A stretch of 5,493 bases of DNA, from assembly GCA_030018795.1 (NCBI GenBank), contig JASEHA010000075.1, positions 3,057 through 8,549 on the forward strand. Reading direction: 5' to 3'. Each line of letters opens with the position of its first letter. The stretch's first letter is position 1. The translations under genes and the position numbers were made by a program. Under the pieces are notes generated by a model that saw only the letters and a list, made by a program, of their open reading frames with translations, was not told where the DNA came from and searched no databases. The DNA is from a bacterium (lineage in GTDB: Bacteria > UBA9089 > CG2-30-40-21). Shown here piece after piece: positions 1 to 5,493 of this stretch.

Positions 1-3000
1 GGTGATATTGATGTGGGTAAATTTGCCAGACCATGGATAGTTGATTATAATCAGGACTGGCTGGATGATCTGATAATTGGCAATGGTGATGGTAATATCA
101 GGGTTTATCTTAATATGGGCAATGAACAGAAGCCTGAATATAATTATGGTAAGAATATCCAGCCAGATGGGGCAAACATAGGTCGATGTGCAGCCCCATG
201 TATGACTGACTGGGATAATAGTGGAACATTGGATTTGTTATTCGGGCACAAAGAGGGATTTGTCCAGTTATTTACCTCATCAGCCCATGAAACAGCCTCA
301 GCAATAGATGAGTCTATTACATTGAGAGCAGGCGTTAGCGATTGGCCAGCATTCAGGTATGATGCAAACAGAAGCGGGAATGACCCGTCTGAGGCGTTGT
401 TGCCACCGCTTGAGCTTTACTGGACATATGATGCAGACTCTCCGATTGTCAGCTCACCTGTGATATTAGGAGATGGATTAGGGTTTTGCAGCAAGGATGG
501 AGTGGTTCATGTTAAGGTAGATATGGATGGCAATTTCTGGACAGAGGACAAGAATACCCCATTTGATTCAACCCCAATCATGATTGGTGAGTTTATCTAT
601 GTTGCCGGTCATGATGGCATAGTTCGCTGCCTCAACTGGACTACACAGACAGAGGTGTGGACATATCAGGCCAATGGCTCTATCCAGTGGTCATCTCCAA
701 TGATTGTTAATGGCAGGCTTTATATTGGCTGTACAGATGGACGACTGTATTGCCTGAATGCATCAAGCGGTAAGTTTCTCTGGAGTTACAAAACAGCAGG
801 GATAATCGAGTCTTCCCCAGCAGTGGCAGGAGGCAGGGTCTATTTTGGCAGCATAGATGGCAGGGTATATTGCATAGATGCAGTCAATGGGGTGTTAAAG
901 TGGGAATATAATATTGGTTCAGCCATCCGCTCTACAGGGTGCATAAAAAACAATACCCTCTATGTTGTGGCAGATAATGGCGTGGTTTATGCCATAGGGA
1001 TAGGTACAGGAAAACTGCTCTGGAGCTATACAGCCTCCCCTGGCTCATCACCGGCTATAGATAAGGACACCTTGTATCTTGGCGGTGAGGATGGGATTTT
1101 TTACGCCTTAAATGCCTTAACCGGGAAGATAAAGTGGTACTACTATATTGGCAGTCCGATCCATTCTTCACCTATCGTTGCCAATGGTATTGTCTATGTT
1201 GGTGCAGACAATGGCACCATTTATGCCTTGAACCCTGATGCAATCTTAAAAAACAGGCTCATGTGGAGCTATCAGACCAGGGGTAAGATACTCAGTTCTC
1301 CGGCGGCAGCAGGCAGCTGCCTGTTTGTAACCTCAGAGGATGGGAATTGCTATGTCTTTGGACCAAAGCGGTTTTTTGGTTCCTCAAAGACTGCCTCTGC
1401 CAATGAACCAATTCCACCTTCCGGGACACTGAGCTATACCATTAATATCAGCTGCCAAAATCCTCAAGACATAGATAATATCAGGGTAATTGATGTGCTT
1501 GATGCAAGCCTTATCAATCCAATGAATATATCAAATGACGGGACTGTGAGTACTCAAAACGGACAAACGGTTATTAGCTGGGAGAATATTGACCTGCAAT
1601 CAGTCAAATCATTAAGTTTTGAGATCAGTGTTTCACCAGATGCAGAGCCAGGTAAAATAATCTATAATACGGCTCGAATTGAGTGGTCATCCGGCTCTTT
1701 CACTATCCCTGCGGTAAGCATTCGTGTCGCAGGGACAATAACAACCATGAAGAGAATGACCCCTGACAGACAGGAGGTTTCACCTGGCGAGACGGTTGAG
1801 TATGCCATTACCTGCAAAAATCTTATGGCCACAACCATTCATAAGCTGACCATAACAGATGTGATTGCTGATTTTCTGACCGCTATTGTTCCATTGAATA
1901 ATGGTGTCTATGATGCCAAAAGTAGAAAAATAACATGGCAAATCAATACAGACATTGCCCATGAGAAAGAGGTAAGGGTTGGATTTAAGGCTAAGATAGC
2001 CTCAACCGCACCCAATGGAATTATTATAGCGAATAATACTGCCTCATTCTGGTCAATTGATACTGGAAGCGGAACTATAAATGCAGAGCCTCCCATGCTT
2101 ATTGTTACTGCCCCTGATTTTACACAATCTACTAAATTGGTAAGAGCACCCAATATTATCCGCTCTGGGACGGTTGTTAGCTACGACATTATCTATACCA
2201 ATTCTGGAGCCACAGCGACAGAGGTTGTTGTGGCTGATAAGGTGGATAACAATCTGTCTGTTGTTGCCTCAAAGATTTCTCAATCTGGAACTTATGACCC
2301 TAATTACCATATGATTACCTGGAGACTGGGACAGATTGAAGCAAATAAAAATGGAACACTGTCTTATACAGCTATAGTCAAGTCCCCAATAGATAACAAG
2401 ACACAGATTATTAACAATGCAGCAATATCCTGCCGACAGATGGAAACACAGTATCTGTTAGCACCTAAACTTATTGCAGATAATCGGCCAGAATTTAATT
2501 ACTCATCCCTTGAGGTATTCCCAAGGGATGGGACAGGGCCGTATGATATTATTTCATATACCATTACCTGTGCTAACAGCGGGGATATGAATGCGGTTGA
2601 GACAAGGGTTGTAGATTCTTTAAGTCAATACCTTTCCCTTGGCTCTCTGACCAGTCAGCAGGAGGTTATTGGCGGTGGTGGAATCATAGATTTACATGGT
2701 AATTGGAATCAGTTTGATTCAGGACTGGTTGATGGGAATATTACTATTCGAACAAACTATGGGACATATACATCAAAGGAGATAAATTTTGCCAATTATC
2801 CAAATGTGTTAAGCCTGCTAAGAGAGATAAATATCAGTCCGGCCAGGGTAACCATAGACTATGATCCGGTGAAGGACAGGTTTACCCTTTGGTGCCGTAA
2901 CAATGGTCATTTCATAGAGCTTAAAGAAAGCGGGCTTTTGCCGTTTTTCTCATGTATAAAGATTCCGCCTGGTGCATATTGCGATCAGGCGGCAGAATAT

Positions 3001-4188
3001 GATGCCAGCACAAGAGAATTAAGCTGGAATATTGGCGATATACCGGCTGGCTCAAGCACAATCCTAATGTTTAAGGCACAGCTTCTGCCTGGCATGGGCA
3101 CAGTAACCAATGAAGCAATTATCTATTGGGGAACAGAAGCAGCCACTGGAAGTTTCAGGGCTGGTCCTGTATATACAAATGTAGACATCAGTCCACCGAT
3201 TATTGGGCAGATACCTATTGAAGGGACGGTCGCCAATCAAGATGAGGATGCAAACATAGACGGGAAATATACCATCTTTTGGAAACCGTGGCAGGATATG
3301 GAGTCAGGTGTGAATATGTATTACCTTCAAGAGTCAATAGATATGCAAAATTGGAGGACTGTAAGCGATAGTATCAGCGGGACACAATTGAGTTATAGTG
3401 TTTCAGACAGAGTTAAAGGCAATACCTATTTCTATCGGCTCAAGGCAAGAAATCATGCTGGGTTGTGGAGTGATTTTTCCCAATCCTCTGATGGTATAAA
3501 GATTGTGGATTCGTTTGGGGTGGTAAAGACAGGGACAATATCAACCGTAACAAAAAATAAGTGCCGGATCAGTATTCCAGATAATGCCTTTGTCGGGACA
3601 ATAACCTTTGTCATTCGTAAGGTTACCAATCCATCTGCCCTCTATGCTCCAGGCAGGAATTCAGATATATTTGATGAATCCATTGTTGAGTTGACTGCCT
3701 TGCCAGAGGCTTATTATGGCTCAAATACCCAGCCAATAAAGCCCATTACCCTGACACTCCCTTACATTGACCCTGATCCATTTAATGAGGCTGAGGATTA
3801 CAACTATCGCATATTCAAATTGACTGAAAATGGGTGGGAAATGCTTACATGGAAGCAGACAGTTTCACCTGTTGATGATACCATTACCGTGAATGTGCCA
3901 TCGCTTTCATTCTATGCTGTTGGCAGGGTAGAAGATAGCATTGATGATATTGTGGTAAAACCAAATCCAGTGAGGGGAAGTGAGGTAAAATTTCGGAATG
4001 CAAGCGGGAATATCTGGATATACAATGCTGCAGGCGAGCTGGTGCATACTCAGCGTGTGGTTGGTGGAGAGCCAACATGGGATACCAGAAATAGTAATGG
4101 CGATCTGGTTGCAAGCGGGATTTATGTGTGTGTGATTGAGAATGAGCAGAAGGAACGAGTAACAAAGGTGTTTTGTATCATCAGGTAG
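1..4188 (+). CDS. Giant secreted multidomain protein (FG-GAP/VCBS + PQQ-like propeller + DUF11 repeats + FN3-like + T9SS-type C-terminal domain), 5'-truncated
   Basis: The frame is open from base 1 (GDID precedes a GTG at 13) and base 1 falls inside a propeller repeat, so the true start lies upstream and no signal peptide is visible. Residues below count from the GTG. Residues 1-90 carry FG-GAP/VCBS-like repeats with acidic loops (DYNQDWLDDLIIG at 11-23, DWDNSGTLDLLFG at 66-78). Residues 110-452 form a PQQ/BamB-like propeller with eight SSP-type motifs at 147, 186, 227, 267, 307, 345, 385 and 428. It looks structural: I see no sign of a quinoprotein catalytic site. Residues 459-1040 hold four DUF11 repeats. 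Residues 1059-1164 are fibronectin-III-like, 1165-1306 ZU5-like (ISIPDNAF, then ITLTLPYID). Residues 1308-1391 resemble the FlgD Ig-like/T9SS sorting domain (KPNPVRG, IWIYNAAGELV, WDTRNSNGDLVASGIYV), ending in a basic-hydrophobic tail. Likely an exported, surface-attached adhesin or scaffold; the ligand is unknown. A PorV-like gene follows 194 bp downstream. Domain calls are by eye; the propeller, DUF11 and C-terminal calls are the firmest. Confidence 0.9.
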   Translation, partial: GDIDVGKFARPWIVDYNQDWLDDLIIGNGDGNIRVYLNMGNEQKPEYNYGKNIQPDGANIGRCAAPCMTDWDNSGTLDLLFGHKEGFVQLFTSSAHETASAIDESITLRAGVSDWPAFRYDANRSGNDPSEALLPPLELYWTYDADSPIVSSPVILGDGLGFCSKDGVVHVKVDMDGNFWTEDKNTPFDSTPIMIGEFIYVAGHDGIVRCLNWTTQTEVWTYQANGSIQWSSPMIVNGRLYIGCTDGRLYCLNASSGKFLWSYKTAGIIESSPAVAGGRVYFGSIDGRVYCIDAVNGVLKWEYNIGSAIRSTGCIKNNTLYVVADNGVVYAIGIGTGKLLWSYTASPGSSPAIDKDTLYLGGEDGIFYALNALTGKIKWYYYIGSPIHSSPIVANGIVYVGADNGTIYALNPDAILKNRLMWSYQTRGKILSSPAAAGSCLFVTSEDGNCYVFGPKRFFGSSKTASANEPIPPSGTLSYTINISCQNPQDIDNIRVIDVLDASLINPMNISNDGTVSTQNGQTVISWENIDLQSVKSLSFEISVSPDAEPGKIIYNTARIEWSSGSFTIPAVSIRVAGTITTMKRMTPDRQEVSPGETVEYAITCKNLMATTIHKLTITDVIADFLTAIVPLNNGVYDAKSRKITWQINTDIAHEKEVRVGFKAKIASTAPNGIIIANNTASFWSIDTGSGTINAEPPMLIVTAPDFTQSTKLVRAPNIIRSGTVVSYDIIYTNSGATATEVVVADKVDNNLSVVASKISQSGTYDPNYHMITWRLGQIEANKNGTLSYTAIVKSPIDNKTQIINNAAISCRQMETQYLLAPKLIADNRPEFNYSSLEVFPRDGTGPYDIISYTITCANSGDMNAVETRVVDSLSQYLSLGSLTSQQEVIGGGGIIDLHGNWNQFDSGLVDGNITIRTNYGTYTSKEINFANYPNVLSLLREINISPARVTIDYDPVKDRFTLWCRNNGHFIELKESGLLPFFSCIKIPPGAYCDQAAEYDASTRELSWNIGDIPAGSSTILMFKAQLLPGMGTVTNEAIIYWGTEAATGSFRAGPVYTNVDISPPIIGQIPIEGTVANQDEDANIDGKYTIFWKPWQDMESGVNMYYLQESIDMQNWRTVSDSISGTQLSYSVSDRVKGNTYFYRLKARNHAGLWSDFSQSSDGIKIVDSFGVVKTGTISTVTKNKCRISIPDNAFVGTITFVIRKVTNPSALYAPGRNSDIFDESIVELTALPEAYYGSNTQPIKPITLTLPYIDPDPFNEAEDYNYRIFKLTENGWEMLTWKQTVSPVDDTITVNVPSLSFYAVGRVEDSIDDIVVKPNPVRGSEVKFRNASGNIWIYNAAGELVHTQRVVGGEPTWDTRNSNGDLVASGIYVCVIENEQKERVTKVFCIIR

Positions 4189-4200
4189 AGCACAGGCTGA

Positions 4201-4280
4201 AGTAGCATAGGCTTCCAGCCTGTGATAAGTAACGCAAGCTTCCAGCTTGCAATAGTAGCACAGGCTTCCAGCCTGTCAGC
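4201..4280. repeat. Tandem array of three short palindromic (REP-like) hairpin units
   Basis: Three units of 27, 26 and 27 bp start at 4201, 4228 and 4254, each beginning AGTARC and centred on a TCC loop. The stems are 4206-4213/4217-4224 (8 bp with one G-T wobble), 4234-4240/4244-4250 (7 bp, perfect) and 4260-4266/4270-4276 (7 bp, perfect). The middle unit differs from its neighbours by paired changes on both arms (4237 with 4247, 4234 with 4250), so pairing is kept. A partial extra unit, AGCACAGGCT, sits at 4189-4198 directly after the upstream stop codon. No T-run follows any stem, so these are not standard intrinsic terminators. They resemble REP-type or miniature mobile palindromes and may also stabilise or attenuate the transcript between the two genes (inference). 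Confidence 0.85.
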
Positions 4281-4364
4281 AATCTCAGGTTGTCTATGGA
4301 GGCTAAAAAGCCATATTCTGGATAAAATTTTGCGAAGCCGTAAATCAGGCTGGAAGCCTGTGCT
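4257..4364. repeat. 19-bp perfect inverted repeats flanking a 70-bp core
   Basis: Bases 4257-4275 read AGCACAGGCTTCCAGCCTG, and 4346-4364 are the exact reverse complement. Each arm is itself a palindrome (6-7 bp stem with a 3-nt loop), so the DNA or RNA can fold either as two small hairpins or as one long 19-bp stem closing a 70-nt core. The core (4276-4345) has a weak internal stem, TATGG at 4295-4299 with CCATA at 4311-4315, overlapping an alternative GGCT/AGCC pairing. The right arm ends four bases before the ribosome binding site of the PorV-like gene. No transposase or clear target-site duplication is visible. It could be a MITE-like insertion or two independently inserted palindromes in opposite orientation. 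Confidence 0.75.
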
Positions 4365-4367
4365 GCC

Positions 4368-4375
4368 AGAGGGGG
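4368..4375 (+). promoter_or_regulatory. Ribosome binding site of the PorV-like gene
   Basis: AGAGGGGG lies seven bases before the ATG at 4383 and decides that start. An earlier ATG at 4378-4380 is too close to this site and out of frame. The site is only four bases after an inverted-repeat arm, so folding of that repeat could affect access to it (inference). I found no convincing sigma-70 promoter in the spacer, so transcription may be read through from the upstream gene. Confidence 0.7.
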
Positions 4376-4382
4376 AAATGGT

Positions 4383-5345
4383 ATGAAAAACATGAAAAAC
4401 TGGGGGAGATTAATGGCGTTAGCCTGCATACTGTTAATAAACGCAACAGCATATGCAGAAGAAAGCCCTGGCAAGGACGAGGCTGCCTTCTTAAAGATTG
4501 GGGTTGGTGCCCGGGCAACTGGTATGGGCAATGGGTTTTCAGCTATAGCTGACGATACATCAGCCATGTATTACAATCCAGCCGGGCTTGTTCATATCTC
4601 ATCCCCATGTGTATCTACCATGTACAATCAATGGATTGGCGGTCTGATACATGGTGCCATAACCTATGTTAATCCATGCTTTAAGCAGTCAGCCATCGGG
4701 ATAGGTGCGGTTTATCTGGGAACAAATGGTATTCCCAGGTATGATGAAATAGGTTCCTCTGCCTCATCAGGGGAATACAAGGCATACAATGCAAGCTTTA
4801 ATTGTGCCTATGCCTTTCACTTTACCCGTGGTATTTCCTTTGGTATGAATATCAAGGGCATTCAGGAAAAGATAGACAATGAGGAGGCAGACGGGTTTGC
4901 CATTGATTTTGGGCAGTTGTATCACACACCCATTGAGGGACTATCCCTTAGCACGGTTGTTCAAAATGTAGGGTCAGACATGAGGTTTAAGGATGCAGCA
5001 TACAAGCTGCCAACATGTTACAAGCTTGGGATTGCCTATCGTTTTCCAGACTATCCGCTTCTGCTGGGTTGTGATTGGACCAAGCCTTTGAATAATAAGT
5101 GGAAAATCAATGCCGGATTTGAGTGTAAGGTTATGAACACCCTTGCCTTGCGGGGAGGGTTTGATTCTCAGCTATTTGAAGACCTAAACGGTGGCGGACT
5201 GAACCTTGGGTTTGGATTTCCGCTTGGGCCATATACGGTAGATTATGCCCTTGTCCCGACTAAGAGAATAGGGAATACGCATCGCGTGTCAATTGGGATG
5301 CCATTGGGTAGAAATGAATCAATAACCACAGATGAATACGAATGA
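4383..5345 (+). CDS. PorV/PorQ-family outer-membrane beta-barrel protein (UPF0164-like)
   Basis: The 320-residue product starts with a typical signal peptide: basic MKNMKNWGR, a hydrophobic stretch LMALACILLINA, and a probable cleavage after AYA (residues 23-25). The mature N-terminus carries the family hallmark: AFLKIGVGARATGMG (35-49), GFSAIADDTSAMYYNPAGL (51-69). The rest alternates short polar and hydrophobic segments with Gly/aromatic turns, as expected for an outer-membrane barrel (for example LRGGFDSQL and GGGLNLGFGFPLGPYTVDYAL near the end). The protein ends with a polar tail after the last predicted strand rather than a terminal aromatic residue. In known T9SS, PorV is an outer-membrane shuttle that receives substrates bearing a C-terminal signal; PorQ relatives share the fold. 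The immediately upstream gene encodes such a candidate substrate, which supports a shuttle or cargo-specific role here (inference). A plain FadL/OmpP1-like porin is the main alternative. I cannot separate PorV from PorQ by eye, so no symbol is given. Confidence 0.87.
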   Translation: MKNMKNWGRLMALACILLINATAYAEESPGKDEAAFLKIGVGARATGMGNGFSAIADDTSAMYYNPAGLVHISSPCVSTMYNQWIGGLIHGAITYVNPCFKQSAIGIGAVYLGTNGIPRYDEIGSSASSGEYKAYNASFNCAYAFHFTRGISFGMNIKGIQEKIDNEEADGFAIDFGQLYHTPIEGLSLSTVVQNVGSDMRFKDAAYKLPTCYKLGIAYRFPDYPLLLGCDWTKPLNNKWKINAGFECKVMNTLALRGGFDSQLFEDLNGGGLNLGFGFPLGPYTVDYALVPTKRIGNTHRVSIGMPLGRNESITTDEYE

Positions 5346-5350
5346 ATAAA

Positions 5351-5356
5351 AAGGAG
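5351..5356 (+). promoter_or_regulatory. Strong Shine-Dalgarno sequence after the PorV-like gene
   Basis: AAGGAG begins six bases after the stop codon at 5343-5345 and is ten bases before an ATG at 5367. The spacing and close coupling suggest that translation of a third, co-transcribed gene starts or once started here. The frame that follows is very short, see the entry at 5367. Confidence 0.5.
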
Positions 5357-5366
5357 TTAATACTCG

Positions 5367-5486
5367 ATGTTTAAGTTTTTACTGGTGACCAAGCAAGGAG
5401 GCGAGAAGTCGAGAAGGCGAAAAAAGTGGGATTCGATGGAAAAACGATTGCAACGTCTTTCATGTCTCTTATTGTGTACTACTTGA
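5367..5486 (+). CDS. Short uncertain frame (39 aa) with a good ribosome binding site
   Basis: ATG at 5367 opens a 39-codon frame beginning MFKFLLVTK and stopping at TGA 5484-5486. It is preceded by AAGGAG at a workable distance. From about codon 10 the peptide is highly basic (KSRRRKK) because it reads through a purine-rich repeat, which looks more like repeat DNA than a selected protein. A second frame is open from 5375 to the window end and includes a GTG at 5426 followed by GFDGKTIATSFMSLIVYYL, which could be the start of a different downstream gene. I recognise neither. Options are a genuine small protein, a gene start disrupted by repeat insertion, or chance. Confidence 0.22.
   Translation: MFKFLLVTKQGGEKSRRRKKWDSMEKRLQRLSCLLLCTT
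5394..5425. repeat. Imperfect purine-rich 8-bp tandem repeat
   Basis: Four consecutive octamers, CAAGGAGG, CGAGAAGT, CGAGAAGG and CGAAAAAA, form a low-complexity stretch. The middle two differ only in the last base. The AAGGAGG inside the first unit (5395-5401) resembles a ribosome binding site but is too far from the next start codons in the open frames to be assigned. Confidence 0.55.
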
Positions 5487-5493
5487 TGCATTC

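Noticed and set aside
340..1368. Quinoprotein alcohol/glucose dehydrogenase
   Set aside because: Only structural propeller repeats are visible. I saw no quinone-binding or catalytic signature, and the domain context is a surface protein.
1780..2153. Two antisense open frames within the DUF11 region
   Set aside because: They lie wholly opposite a clear coding sequence with recognisable repeats and have no domain or start signal of their own.
3884..4165. Antisense open frame opposite the C-terminal sorting domain
   Set aside because: Low-complexity His/Gln/Pro-rich translation of the reverse strand of a recognised domain; a shadow.
4201..4280. Possible CRISPR array
   Set aside because: The 26-27 bp period leaves no room for unique spacers: the units abut directly and the similar sequence is the palindrome itself.
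4189..4280. Rho-independent terminator after the giant gene
   Set aside because: The hairpins are stable but none is followed by a T-rich tract, so ordinary intrinsic termination is not supported.
4181..4567. Antisense open frame of 128 codons across the spacer and the 5' end of the PorV-like gene
   Set aside because: Its C-terminal part is translated palindrome repeat (QAGSL occurs twice) and the rest is the reverse of the well-supported PorV-like coding sequence. There is no sign of selected protein.

Overview
The window holds two complete-looking reading frames on the + strand, the first cut off at its 5' end, plus a short repeat-rich spacer and a poorly defined 3' tail. Coding density, the + strand co-orientation and the strong purine-rich ribosome binding sites are bacterial. 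The two products point to a Gram-negative (outer-membrane) bacterium of the kind that carries type IX secretion (T9SS)-like parts: a very large multidomain extracellular protein with a FlgD-like/T9SS-like C-terminal sorting domain, followed by a PorV/PorQ-family outer-membrane beta-barrel. This pairing is typical of the Bacteroidota/FCB group and of several uncultured candidate phyla. The repetitive DUF11/PQQ/FG-GAP architecture makes me favour an uncultured candidate phylum from a metagenome, but that taxonomic guess is inference.

Layout. Positions 1-4188: the 3' part of a giant gene (at least 1395 codons). It encodes, in order, FG-GAP/VCBS-like calcium-binding propeller repeats, an eight-motif PQQ/BamB-like beta-propeller, four DUF11 beta-sandwich repeats (the fourth split by an insertion of about 110 residues that resembles a flagellin hook-IN motif), a fibronectin-III-like domain, a ZU5-like domain and a C-terminal FlgD-Ig/sorting-type domain. 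Positions 4189-4382: a spacer packed with short palindromes. Three hairpin units lie in tandem at a 26-27 bp period, with base changes that preserve pairing, and a fourth copy in inverted orientation stands just before the next gene's ribosome binding site. Positions 4383-5345: the PorV/PorQ-like gene with signal peptide. Positions 5346-5493: a strong Shine-Dalgarno sequence, a 39-codon frame and a purine-rich 8-bp tandem repeat. Whether a real third gene starts here is unclear.

How they may work together. In characterised T9SS systems PorV is the outer-membrane protein that receives cargo carrying a C-terminal signal and passes it to the surface-attachment machinery. The upstream protein has that kind of C-terminal domain and the downstream protein belongs to that family, so the simplest reading is a cargo/shuttle pair that places a large adhesive or scaffold protein on the cell surface. 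The sequence shows the families and their adjacency. The functional link is inference.
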